From the NCBI GenBank assembly GCA_963678675.1, contig OY783196.1, forward strand, positions 12,900,263 through 12,964,262: a stretch of 64,000 bases of DNA, read 5' to 3'. Under the pieces are notes generated by a model. It saw nothing but the letters and a program-made list of their open reading frames with translations, made no database searches and was not told the origin of the DNA. The translations under genes were made by a program, and so were the position numbers. This DNA comes from Xiphydria camelus. Its lineage: Eukaryota; Arthropoda; Insecta; Hymenoptera; Xiphydriidae. Of the stretch, positions 43,135-52,908 are shown one piece after another. How positions within the stretch are numbered: position 1 is the stretch's first letter; every line of letters starts with the position of its first letter.

Positions 43135-43645
43135 AAGGGAAAGGCGCAAAGGGGGCCGCGGAAGGAAGCGGTGGAAGGCGCAAAGGCGCCGCGGTCGGGA
43201 AGGCGTGAAAACGCCGCGGAAGGAAGCGGTGGAAGGCGCAAAGGCGCCGCGGTCGGGAAGGCGTGAAAACGCCGCGGAAGGAAGCGGTGGAAGGCGCGAA
43301 GGCGCCGCGGTCGGAGAAAGACGTGAAAACGCCGCGGAAGGAAGCGGTGGAAGGCGCAAAGGCGCCGCGGTCGGGAAGGCGTGAAAACGCCGCGGAAGGA
43401 AGCGGTGGAAGGCGCGAAGGCGCCGCGGTCGGAGAAAGGCGTGAAAACGCCGCGGAAGGAAGCGGTGGAAGGCGCGAAGGCGCCGCGGTCGGAGGAAGGC
43501 GTGAAAACGCCGCGGAAGGAAACGGTGGAAGGCGCGAAGGCGCCGCGGTCGGAGAAAGGCGTGAAAACGCCGCGGAAGGAAGCGGTGGAAGGCGCGAAGG
43601 CGCCGCGGTCGGAGGAAGGCGTGAAAACGCCGCGGAAGGAGAAAG
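43135..43645. repeat. GC-rich 58-60-bp minisatellite, ~8.5 copies
   Basis: The unit contains GTGAAAACGCCGCGGAAGG, AAGCGGTGGAAGGCGC and AAGGCGCCGCGGTCGG. Starts of GTGAAAACGCC occur near 43205, 43263, 43323, 43381, 43441, 43501, 43561 and 43621, so 58-bp and 60-bp versions alternate. Because most units are multiples of three and lack stops, several long frames are open on both strands (repeats such as KTPRKEAVEGAKAPRS); I treat these as by-products. CpG content is striking compared with the AT-rich surroundings. Confidence 0.9.
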
Positions 43646-44001
43646 AAAAGGGAACCCAAATGCGAATCGAGTCGTCTATTAGAAGAGTCCTAAGAAGGAC
43701 TGAGGGAGGTATCCAGGCGTCTCCCTCGACGCTCGAGTGCCCGCTACGCTCAACGCCCGCTCTTATATACCTAACGCGGAGGGGACCGTTATCGGTCCTA
43801 TTGGCCGGTAACGGTCGAGTGGGGGCGACTTGCGGCAGTCTCCCTGATTGGCGCGACGTGACGTGCTCGACGCTCCGCCGCACCAATCCCCCGCGAGCAG
43901 GCCAGTGTCCACTGCGCGCTGCCCGAGAGCGTCAAGCACTCTCTAAAGACTAACTATGCTATGCTATGCTAGGGGCTTATACTTATAAAAATGACGCACG
44001 T

Positions 44002-44002
<1 letters not shown>
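43646..44002. other. GC-rich block, possible LTR or promoter
   Basis: CpG-rich sequence with a TATA-like CTTATATACC near 43764 and inverted words ACCGTTATCGGTCC / GGCCGGTAACGGTC (about 43787-43816). It ends with CTATG repeats (about 43953-43971). Could be an LTR or the promoter of a lost element; there is no defining end. Confidence 0.3.

Positions 44003-44090
<88 letters not shown>
44003..44090. repeat. Compound TA/GA microsatellite
   Basis: (TA)n from about 44004 changing to (GA)n from about 44041 to 44090. Confidence 0.9.
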
Positions 44091-44094
<4 letters not shown>

Positions 44095-45066
44095 GCGCTG
44101 GCTTTACCCGGCGCTGGCACTGGTAATAGTGGAGCTGGCGTCCAAAATGTGCAAGAGTTTTCTGAAAGCTAATTTTTTGAGATCAGGTTACTTTTTAGTG
44201 ATGGAAAGTAACTGTAGAGTCAGCACTTCCGGTACCGGGACACCTGCCGCTGGGACGCTCGCAAAGGTGTCATATTTATTAACGTCTCTAAACTGTTAAA
44301 GCTCCAACGGTTAGTCAACAAGGGCATCCGATTTATTTTTAATCTACCACGTGATGTCTCCATCTCCCAGTATCGCTGACAACTCGTATGGCTGCCTGTT
44401 GGCTGCTTCAGGAATCTTAGTGTCGCCAGTCTCATATACTCAGCTCTACGTTAAAACTATCCTGCATTTACTAAAGATCTATTACTAGTTCATTCCACTA
44501 CACGACCGCGGCGTAACACTCAAGGCCAACAACTGGTGATACCTAAATTCCGAACAGACGCCTATAAATGCTCTTTTTCCGTTGCGGCTCCTATCATCTG
44601 GAATGTTATTCCTGACGACATAAAACTTTCCACCTCCCGGGTATCCTTCAAATTAGCCTTAAAACGATATATGCTGGAACCTATGGATGAGGGGGCCAAT
44701 CCATCACTTAACTCTGCCTCCGACTAGATACTAACTGGGCAACTCGGTCACAGTATTGAGCATTGCTGTCATTGCTGTTCTAATCGCTCTAAATAATCTC
44801 TTAGGCACTAGCACTGATTACAATTTTTTTTAAAATAATTTTTACTATATTTGTTTAATTGTTTACGTTTTCAATTCTAATAGTTTATTATTTTTAATTT
44901 TTAACTTTGTTTTCTTAATTTTAATTTCACTATTATCATAACTATCTACTAAGTTACTTATTATTACTATTCTACTACATATTACCACATTATAAAACCA
45001 TTCCTGCAGCCCAGCTGCAAATTTTGTTTAATTTTGGGCAATAAAACTCCTTATCAATTAATCAAT
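44091..45066 (+). mobile_element. 5'-truncated LINE copy
   Basis: Begins just after the GA tract with a short ALPGAGTGNSGAGVQNVQEF frame, then jumps to the C-terminal end of ORF2, and ends with an AT-rich 3' UTR, AATAAAACTCC and AATC-type repeats that enter the next CT tract. The coding end matches the neighbour at 45141-46158. Confidence 0.65.
44290..44727 (+). pseudogene. LINE ORF2 C-terminal fragment
   Basis: Frame pieces read LQRLVNKGIRFIFNLPRDVS, WLPVGCFRNL and, from 44536, MIPKFRTDAYKCSFSVAAPI and IWNVIPDDIKLSTSRVSFKL. These align with LQRLVNRGIRYIFGLPRDTS and YKASFAVAAPYVWNAFP in the 45141 copy. At least two internal stops. Only the post-catalytic tail is retained. Confidence 0.75.
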
Positions 45067-45069
45067 AAA

Positions 45070-45070
<1 letters not shown>

Positions 45071-45140
<70 letters not shown>
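45071..45140. repeat. CT microsatellite
   Basis: (CT)n with occasional TT and CG, bridging the tail of the previous LINE copy and the start of the next. Confidence 0.9.
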
Positions 45141-46158
45141 GGAGGGACGATGGCAGGCAATTAAAAAATCTGATGGCACTCTCACTGGCTGGCAGGCCAC
45201 CAACACTGGAGTTCCGCAGGGCTCAGTTCTAGGTCCGCTGCTTTTTTCTATCTTCATTAATGACATTGGGTCAGTCATCAAAAATGCAAAGAGGCTAATT
45301 TACGCGGATGATCTACAAATCTATCGGAGCTCTCCCCCTGAAGAGATTGACAGTTGTATCATGAGTCTCAACGAGGACATCGACAGAATTAAACGATGGG
45401 CTAGTGACAACTCGCTGAACCTCAACATCAACAAAACCAAAGCGATTATTCTTGGAAATAAGCGATTCATTAACTTGCTTAAATCCTCGGATCTTCCACC
45501 ATTAGGTTGCAACTCTGAGCGTATACCCTTTGTTGACTCTGTCAAAAACCTCGGTATTATCATCGACTCCAAACTCACTTTCAAAGAGCACGTTCAACAT
45601 GTCACCTCCAAAGTCAACCGAGCCTTCTACCAACTGCAACAAATGAGGCCATATACCAATACAGACCTACGGAAAACTTTGATTAACTCTCTGATTTTAC
45701 CTCATTTAGAATACTGCTCAATTGTTCTTAATGGCTGTGGAGCCACCCTTGACCTCAAGCTACAACGACTCGTAAACCGTGGTATTCGCTACATCTTTGG
45801 ACTGCCACGCGATACCTCAATCAGCTCCTACAGAATCAAGCTTGGCTGGCTGTCAGTTGAAAATCGGCGCAAACTACACCTGGCAATTCTCACTTACAAG
45901 GTTCTCAACACGAGGCAACCTGAATTCCTAGCCGATTTGCTCTTTTACTACACCACACGAGCTACCAGCCGTTCTACACATGCCCTTACACTAACTACTC
46001 CTCCTCATCGGACCGACTCTTACAAAGCCTCCTTTGCCGTTGCTGCCCCCTACGTGTGGAATGCCTTCCCTATGGAAGTTCTCGAGGCTCCCTCACTCGG
46101 CTCCTTTAAGAGTAAAGCTCAACAGTGGCTACTGGATGCGGATAGAAACCGTAGTTAA
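45141..46158 (+). pseudogene. LINE reverse transcriptase, C-terminal half, frame open
   Basis: An uninterrupted frame of ~339 codons. It opens with WQAIKKSDGTLTGWQATNTG, then GVPQGSVLGPLLFSIFIND, the catalytic LIYADDLQIY box (about residue 53), NLNINKTKAIILGNKRF, SVKNLGIIIDSKLTF and the C-terminal RTDSYKASFAVAAPYVWNAF. The polymerase fingers, endonuclease and ORF1 are absent, so it is a truncated copy, though lacking stops it must be fairly young. An ATG at 45034 lies upstream in the previous element's tail and the frame crosses the CT repeat by chance. Confidence 0.85.
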
Positions 46159-46708
46159 TTATCGATAGGCAATATTTAAGTTAATTGTCAATATTCTATG
46201 TCTTCACCTTGAGATACTGCTTGTGGATTTGACTTCTTCCTACTTATTTTGTTTAATTGATTTTACTTAAATGTTTTTGTTTACCAACGTGTTTATATCA
46301 TTATATCATTATATTATGTACATTATTACTTGTTATTATACTTACACTTTTATTCTGTTACTATGCTTGCACTACGCCCACGCTATTTTTTACATACTCG
46401 CTTATATTATTATTACTCGTTATGCTTTATACCTCTGCGCTGCTGCTGTTTGATTTGGTATTATTTAATTGTTTTTTACTTAACTGTTTTGTTTATCTAC
46501 GTGTTTACGATTGTTAACTTTAAATGAGAGAGAACGCTTATTCATTATGCTTACACACTATTACTATTTTATTGCGCTCATACTTTCTATGTACCCGCTT
46601 AAAGTCTATTATATTTGCTTACGCTGTTTTAAAATTGTATACTATACGCTTGCCCTGATTTCAGGGCATTATGATTTGTTCTATTTGAACAATAAACATT
46701 TCACCAAT

Positions 46709-46710
<2 letters not shown>
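45141..46710 (+). mobile_element. 5'-truncated LINE copy with long open RT
   Basis: Starts immediately after a CT tract, in the middle of the reverse transcriptase, and ends with AATAAACATTTCACC(AATC)n and another CT tract (46711). The 3' UTR is ~550 bp. Confidence 0.8.

Positions 46711-46758
<48 letters not shown>
46711..46758. repeat. CT microsatellite
   Basis: (CT)n following the AATC tail of the LINE; C/T-rich sequence continues to about 46830. Confidence 0.9.
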
Positions 46759-46762
<4 letters not shown>

Positions 46763-48158
46763 TCCCCGTCTTCATTTTGCTTCCCTCTTTCCCTTCTCCC
46801 TCCTACCCTTCTTCCTTCTTCCCTACTCTTTCCTGCTTCTTCGCTTTCTAGAATCTTGATTTTTCAATATTCTCATACAGAATTACGAATATAACCGGAT
46901 TACAGGTCGGGAATGGCTTTTTCGGGTCCAACATGTTTTGGAGGATAGAAGCAACGTGAGAGGAGCGTTCCATTAATATACATATCGCGAACCGTACTGA
47001 CGGAGGGGAAAAAAGAGAGGCAGGGGAGTGAGATTGTCGTGACTACCTTATATTCACGTACCGCGGATGAGCCAACCCCATAAGTTTTGAATATCAACCA
47101 ATTTCCTGCCAATATTTATGTGACGAGCACTTCACTGGCTGCGACGCGTGAGTGCAATCGCTAAAACCTACTTGGCATCGAAATGTAGCTCATTCTTACT
47201 TAGACGAATTTGGCACCCATTCGTTTATTTTTCTCTGTATCGCCGAATTTCTTGATAAGCTGTTGTACGGATGTATTACACGTTTGACAGATATACTAAA
47301 ATAACAAATCTTATTTCTTAAAAAATATTTTCTGGTGCCGAAAATTTAGATTATTTAAAATATTATCAATAAGGTTTTATAAGCTACCATAATTATTTGT
47401 TATCAAGCTTCGAATGAGTTTGCTAGCATGATTCAAAGAGCGATAAATCTCACGCTCTTTAAATCTCGCCTGTACCATTACTTTCTAACCCACATGGCAC
47501 GCAGTTTCAGAAACGTTACGACGTAGCATAAAAAATATTTATTTTAAAACCTTGCTGTTATGTTTCTGGTAGATATAATGCGAAATCTTATACATATATA
47601 ATTTCTAATACACAATGCAGTCCCAAAATTAATATTACAGTCAACAGACTTCTGAAATATATCAGATACGTTTCATACGAAATGTGAACTTATCGTTTTC
47701 TTTTCAATTTAAATTACATTTGTAATGTTACTGATTGTCATGCAATATCTCAAGACTAACATTGCAGTTAGCGTATTTATTAAATATACAATATATCAAA
47801 TAAATTCTATTTGAAACGTGAACTTGAACATTTTTAAACAATATTAGATATCTACTATCCATTTAGAAATCCATAGAAATATTTAAATGTTCATTACGTA
47901 TTCATAGATGAAGAATTGTTTAGGTTTCGACCTAGGTTATGTTAAGAATTTGTAATTAGATGTATTTTCTGTGTCATGGTTTTAAAACGTTATAACTTAA
48001 AACTAGGACTAGTTAAAACTGAAATATGATACTAAAAAATTAGGAAATTGCTCCTGTTATTAAGCGCAGATGAAAATGAGGTAAGTACAGGCAATGTAGG
48101 AAGAATTTACTATTTATTTTCCACATAGCACACAAAGTTTTACTAACGTTTCGGAAAT
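46759..48158. other. Unassigned AT-rich region
   Basis: A small minus-strand frame at 46900-47112 has no recognised domain. From 47160 to 48158 I see only AT-rich DNA. Confidence 0.45.
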
Positions 48159-48245
48159 GTTTCACATGAAATATGTAATGTTTCTGAAAAGTTTCACATG
48201 AAATATGTAATGTTTCTGAAAAGTTTCACACGAAACATGCAATGT
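48159..48245. repeat. 32-bp tandem repeat, 2.7 copies
   Basis: GTTTCACATGAAATATGTAA repeats at 48159, 48191 and (diverged) 48223. It overlaps the presumed end of the mariner fragment. Confidence 0.8.
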
Positions 48246-48249
48246 CGCG

Positions 48250-48598
48250 CGCGCGCGAAGGCAAAGTGAAAAGTCTTATACTTTTCTAGTAGTTGGTGGT
48301 ACGCTCCAAAGTCTGTAAAGTAGCCCCCTGCTGCGGCGAAGACCTCTTCATTTCATGAGAATTTCATTCCAGCTAGCCATTTATTCAAGTCTGGGAAGTG
48401 AAAGAAGTCGCAGGGAACCAAATCCGATAAATAAGGTAGATGCGGCAGCAATTCGAACTTCAAATCGACCAATTTCGCTGTTGCAACAGCAGATGAATGG
48501 GCAGGTGCATTGTCGTGGTGGAACAGAACTTTTTTTTTCACCAAATGGGGGCGTATACTCATCTTCGCTAGAAAAGTATCGTACTTTTCACTTTTCAT
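48250..48598 (-). pseudogene. Mariner transposase, C-terminal part
   Basis: Minus-strand frame with KKVLFHHDNAPAHSSAVAT and LPHLPYLSDLVPCDFFHF, then DLNKWLAGMKFS. The Asp of HHDNAPAH is the second catalytic residue of mariner transposases and the Asp of YSPDLAP is the third; here the latter reads YLSDLVP, with the Asp kept and flanking residues changed. The frame continues after a stop as NEEVFAAAGGYFTDF, the usual C-terminal tail. The N-terminal HTH and first Asp are missing upstream of 48598, where Helitron sequence starts on the other strand. Confidence 0.85.
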
Positions 48599-49690
48599 TC
48601 CAACGGATATGTTATTTCAATTTAAGAGATTGCAATTCATAATTCGATTGGCCTTTGCAATCACCATCAACAAAGCTTTTAGAATTTTGCGGTCTAGATC
48701 TAGGATCACGGATTGCTTCTCTCATGGACAATTATACAGGGTGAGCCAAATGTATGGAAACGGTGGAATAACTTTCGAGGGAGACATTTTGAAGAAAAAT
48801 GTTTCAAACAAAAGATTTAAGATTTTTCCCTGGCCATCCAATGGTGACCTTGAATCTGACCATGAACTCGACCTTGAAGGTCATCCAAAGGTCAAGGTCG
48901 CTTTTTTAAATGGGAACCCCTATTTTTATGGCGGATTTGGAAGGAGCGGAAAATTTTACGTCCGAGTATGACCTTTGACCTTGACCTTGGATTCAAGATA
49001 AAGGTCAACGATCAAATAGGAAAGTTTTAGGTTTTTTCCCTGGCCATCTAATGGTAACCATGAATCTGACCTTGACCTCGACCTTGAAGTTCATTCCAAG
49101 TTCAAGGTATCTTTTTAAATGGCAACCTATATTTTTTATGGTGTTAGCAACCGGCCACTTAAGGCAAGGTGACATGAGCACAAAATTTTGGATAAATCGG
49201 TGGATATTCCAAAATTTTGCCACTATCTTGGATCCGTCATCTTGTATTGAAGTATTTTCAAAATCTATCTTCAGAATCGTAATCAGCAACCCAAAAAAAA
49301 ACCCGTACCACCTAAAACTAAAACTTTCCTATTTGATCGTTGACCTTTACCTTGAATCCAAGGACAAGGTCAAAGGTCATATTCGGACGTAAAATTTTCC
49401 GCTCCTTCCAAATCCGCCATAAAAAATAGGGATTCCCATTTAAAAAAGCGACCTTGACCTTGGAATGACCTTCAAGGTCGAGTTCATGGTCAGATTCAAG
49501 GTCACCATTGGATGGCCAGGGAAAAATCCTAAATGTTTTGTTTGAAACATTTTTCTTTAAAATGTCTCCCTCGAAAGTTATTCCACCGTTTGCATACATT
49601 TGCCTCACCCTGTATATTGCGTATTCTAGAGTCGGAAAACCAGTCAATCTCTATATCTGCTCAGACAATGGAACAATAACAAATATTGTA
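48595..49690 (+). pseudogene. Helitron PIF1-type helicase C-terminus, interrupted
   Basis: The left part reads FQFKRLQFIIRLAFAITINK, then a degenerate stretch and FSHGQLY (to about 48735). The right part, after the foldback, reads SRVGKPVNLYICSDNGT and ITNIV (49630-49690). 'QFPIRLAFAMTINKAQGQ...VFSHGQLYVALSR' is the conserved end of PIF1-family helicases in Helitrons, including motif VI (SR). The GQ-type motif after NK is damaged and a frameshift lies across the insertion. The enzyme would unwind DNA during rolling-circle transposition. The rest of the Helitron, including the Rep nuclease, is not here. Confidence 0.8.
48737..49612. mobile_element. TA-flanked foldback with CAGGGTGAG ends
   Basis: CAGGGTGAGCCAAATGTATG (48737) and its near-inverse (to 49612) are flanked by TA. 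Arms of ~295 bp (to about 49029, and from about 49317) surround a ~290-bp centre. The arms are rich in ACCTTGA/TCAAGGT words. The insertion lies inside the helicase frame right after the codons for HGQLY. Confidence 0.85.
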
Positions 49691-50572
49691 CAGGGTCTTT
49701 AGGCTAAGTTGTGGTCATAGGACGATATGGTACGTAGCGCTTTGTAGGCTATAGGGTGTATGCTATTGGTCGGAGACGCAAGAACTAACTAATAATATAA
49801 TTCTGTTCGCATCGAATCGATTAAACCACGCGTATTTCTAAGTTTAGTTCTCTTAAGATTTTCTTTTAACGTGCGCTCAAGGAATATTTGACTCTCTTGC
49901 TATTCCAAAGGAACACGAATGAACAATTGAAGTTATGATACTTACTTTTGCTTTCTTATGATGGCAATCCACTTTTCTCTCTGAATCAACTTATACTCAT
50001 ATTTTGGGAAAGAATAGAATTTATACTTGCTATTTTTTGATGTATTTTGACAACTAATAACACAGCTCTTGCGTACTCCCATGTTTAGACAATTAGACAC
50101 TTGATATTATATGGAGAGACGTGACCAAGAAAGTTCAAGCTTTCACCACTAGTTGCGCACAATCGTTCGTCGTATCCCCTCCAAGCAGTTGCACGGTCCC
50201 ATTAACACGTTCGTCGCCGCGTCACCCAAGTACGGGTGACGCTCTTCTTGTTCAAGTTAAACACGATTTTCAATTGGATTTTTAAAAGGAATGTAATGGA
50301 ATAAGCATTGAAATATAAATTTAGGATATACAACATAGAAATATTAAAAATATACACATTATAGTATACTTTTTATTAATTTATATTTATGATAAAATGG
50401 ATCCTTTATAATGGTGAAAAGTTAATGGATTGACCTGAATTCGGGTACCCGGGGGTTTTTGGGGTCGCTGATTACGAATCTGAGGCCAGAATTGCCAAAT
50501 TCGTAGATGGCGCTGCAATACTTCGCATGCGCCGTACCGTGGCGCCATCTAGGAATTTTGCAATTTTGTACG
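49691..50572. other. Unassigned region
   Basis: AT-rich with a GC-richer patch at about 50150-50260. TTAACACGTTCGTCGCC at 50212 resembles the left end of a TTAA MITE, but no right end was found. Near 50466 the word GCTGATTACGAATCTGA belongs to the dispersed repeat seen at 51114. Confidence 0.4.
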
Positions 50573-50719
50573 GAACCTTCAACAAGAGCAGGAACGACTA
50601 TCGACGTAGTGTTTGCTAGATTTTTAGACCATCTACAATCAAGAGTTTTCGTTTCCTATTTCAGTTACCACAAATCAATTATTACTTTTCTAGATGATGG
50701 GGAAATGGAGATACAATAA
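50573..50719 (+). pseudogene. Fragment of Helitron-associated ORF (tentative)
   Basis: Frame TRAGTTIDVVFARFLDH then SRVFVSYFSYHKSIIT, stop at 50717-50719. Paralogue of 29791-29925. Lies about 1 kb downstream of the helicase fragment on the same strand, which would fit one decayed Helitron, but continuity is not shown. Confidence 0.4.
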
Positions 50720-51113
50720 ATTATTTCTTATATTAACGGGGCTACATTGTTTGATATTGTTAGCCTACAATTCCCATGCATTACCCAAACATTGATCATC
50801 CCTCTTTATTCGATTCTCATTTGCTGGTACTCACAAATAGTTTCACTTCTACCGCGCAGCTCTCTACGCAATCTTTTTTTCTGTGAGCGACCTTCTCACA
50901 GATTTTCTGCCCAATCGCTTTCTTCGCTCCTTGCGTGTCTCTCTTTTAAGTAATTAGCAATAGTCCGCCAACATATGGTCATCCCATTTTCCTTGATATC
51001 GATTTTTCATGACTTTTATTTCTTGGTGAAAGAGTTCACCTTTTTTGCGGTTTTTTGTCTATTGAGCCTCAAGACAACTGCAAAGTGTATGTTGTAACTA
51101 TAAATAAAGATAA

Positions 51114-51375
51114 GATTCCTGATCAGCGACCCAAAAAACCCCCCGCTGTACCAAATTTGGCATGAATCCGCTGATTTTCAAAAATCTCATTCGCCATATA
51201 GGATCCGCCATCTTGAATGTTTGAAATTTAATTTCAGATTCGTGATTAGCGACTCACAAAATTCCCGTATACCAAATTTGGCATGAATTCGTCGATTTCC
51301 GAAAATCTCGTCCGCCATATTGGATCCGCCATCATAAATTTTTGAATTTCGACTTCAGATTCGTAATCAGCGACC
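51114..51375. repeat. Two tandem copies of a ~130-bp dispersed repeat
   Basis: Each copy has CAGATTCGTAATCAGCGAC or close variants, ACCAAATTTGGCATGAAT and CGCCATATTGGATCCGCCAT. Related pieces occur at 49190-49300 (inside the foldback centre) and 50466. No coding potential. Confidence 0.7.
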
Positions 51376-51525
51376 AAAAAAACCCCTATAGGGACCGTGC
51401 AAGGCGAATTGGGCGCCATCTGAAAACTGTTGTCTAAGGTAATTGGGAAGAATTTAACAAGCGCATCAAGGGCAGTTACAGTGAAATTCCTTTTTATTAA
51501 TTAAAATTAAATATTTTTTTGTAAA

Positions 51526-51728
51526 ATGCCATCTTCGAAAAAAACCTGTTGCATCAAAGGTTGCTCAAATACACCAGATCGTGTACGAAATATTAATCCA
51601 TCAGTAAAATTCTATTTCTTTCCTATAAGTAGTGTTCACTTGCCATGGAAGAATCATACACACAAACGTGTAAAGTGGATTAATGCAGTTAAAAATTGCA
51701 TTAATCCACTGCTATATATAGTATTCTG
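51526..51728 (+). pseudogene. THAP-type zinc finger fragment
   Basis: Starts ATG 51526 and reads KKTCCIKGCSNTPDR, SVKFYFFPIS and RVKWINAVK. The order Cys-x4-Cys, the FHxFP-like FYFFP and the conserved Trp are the first half of a THAP (C2CH) DNA-binding domain, found in P-element and other transposases and in host regulators. The second Cys-His pair and AVPTIF box are missing. The frame runs into an exact palindrome (51677-51711), which makes the last residues artificial. Confidence 0.6.
51677..51711. repeat. Exact 13-bp inverted repeat
   Basis: GTGGATTAATGCA, nine bases, TGCATTAATCCAC. It sits exactly where THAP similarity ends, so it may mark a break repaired through an inverted copy. Confidence 0.8.
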
Positions 51729-51752
51729 ATAATATATTATATAGGTGATATA

Positions 51753-52274
51753 CAGTAAGTTAAGTAAGAGCGTGTACAGCGTTATTCATAAAAAATGTAT
51801 TGAACAATGTTTTTTCCACATACATACATTTTACATGTTCCAAGGCAATGCGCAATTATTTTAATAATGAGTTCAATCACCCACCAGCATCAATAATCGC
51901 TTGGCATCTTCGAGGCATACTATCCACTACATTTTCGGCGTATTCGCGGGGAAGTGCCTTCCAAATGCGTCGAATTTCTCAAGATACATACATCAAGCAG
52001 AAGCTTCAAGGAAAACATGTCTTCACTGTGAATTCACTGTGAAGCAGCTATCCTGAGAAATTCAACGCATTTGGAAGGCACTTCCCCGCGAATACGCCGA
52101 AAATTTGGTGGATAGTATGCCTCGGAGATGCCAAGCGATTATAATTATTGATGCAGGTGAGTTAACATAATTGCGCATTACCTTGAAAACTGTCAAACGT
52201 ATGTATGTGGAAAAAAACATTGTTGACTAAATTTTTTATGAATAACGACGTACACACTCTTACTTAACTTATTG
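51753..52274. mobile_element. Tc1-derived foldback, 522 bp
   Basis: TA-flanked (51751-51752, 52275-52276); ends CAGTAAGTTAAGTAAGAG and CTCTTACTTAACTTATTG. The arms, ~230 bp each, are inverted copies. The right arm on the plus strand encodes IQRIWKALPREYAENLVDSM and PRRCQAII, the end of a Tc1-type transposase; the left arm holds the same region on the minus strand. So the element is two inverted copies of a Tc1 3' end. Confidence 0.85.
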
Positions 52275-52281
52275 TACTTAC

Positions 52282-52473
52282 CGCAATCTTTACATCATAA
52301 GTATTTGATACACTGGTTTGAGCTACAACTTTACAGGTTATAACGATATCTCCGTTTTCGGTGTCATCTACCTCTATTACATTAAGTACATGAACCGATT
52401 CAAATAATTTTCGTCCTTTGACATTATTTTGACCTCGTATGAGGTGATTTTGGAGATTGGCCGAAAGCCATAC
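52282..52473 (-). pseudogene. SWIM-like domain fragment (tentative)
   Basis: A minus-strand frame without ATG, from 52473 to 52282, reads WLSANLQNHLIRGQNNVKGR, KLFESVHVLNVIEVDD and TCKVVAQTSVSNTYDVKIAV. It resembles the strand-rich start of SWIM zinc-finger modules ('...LFxSGHVxxVxx...I.akVxxSxxxx.Y.VxIxl') before the CxC...CxH part, which is absent. The frame ends at GCG followed by GTAAGT, a consensus splice donor. In arthropods such SWIM segments occur in transposon proteins with THAP and YqaJ domains, which fits the THAP fragment nearby on the opposite strand. The assignment is by eye only. Confidence 0.35.
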
Positions 52474-52479
52474 TTAATA

Positions 52480-52905
52480 ATTCTGATCATTTTTATAAAT
52501 TCTCTAATAGCGTTACACTGTAAATTTATTCCCAAAAAGTACCTATTTCAGTCGTGTGGTCGCGCGCACATCGGCGAATACACTGCCCTCTATAGCTCGT
52601 GCACGGTCCCTATACCGAATTTGCTTTGGTTTAAGTCCATTAACTTTTTGAAAATCATGATCTCTGGCTGGTTTTTTGCGATTAAATGAATAAATTGATG
52701 TGATGGCCAAATTTTGACAATTGTTTCGTGATCAGGAAGCAAAATTACTACGGATAACATATATCGCATCAAAAGTATACCCCACTTTTTTTTTGTGTGA
52801 CTGCGTAATTATTAATTTGCATTCAAAAGTAACGACAAACTAATGTATATTTCCTACAATTAAATTCATAGGAGAGTAGAAAAAACCATTTTTTCTATTT
52901 CTACC
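52480..52905. other. Unassigned spacer
   Basis: AT-rich, with no open frame or terminal repeat that I can assign. Confidence 0.4.
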
Positions 52906-52908
52906 TTA

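Noticed and set aside
43047..43886. A 279-codon minus-strand frame with RRFHAFLRP-type repeats
   Set aside because: Generated by the stop-free minisatellite; the same DNA is open in other frames and on the other strand.
46257..46527. Hydrophobic small ORFs after the LINE reverse transcriptase
   Set aside because: They overlap in all three frames of an AT-rich LINE 3' UTR and look fortuitous.
47100..47160. A second THAP-like word (CDEHFTGC on the plus strand)
   Set aside because: Only a dozen residues with stops on both sides; no other THAP residues nearby.
48510..48971. A single 153-codon gene on the plus strand
   Set aside because: It is a chance fusion of antisense mariner, the Helitron helicase end and a foldback arm.
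51876..52042. Independent small gene in the left arm of the Tc1 foldback
   Set aside because: It is the antisense of the mirrored Tc1 transposase tail.
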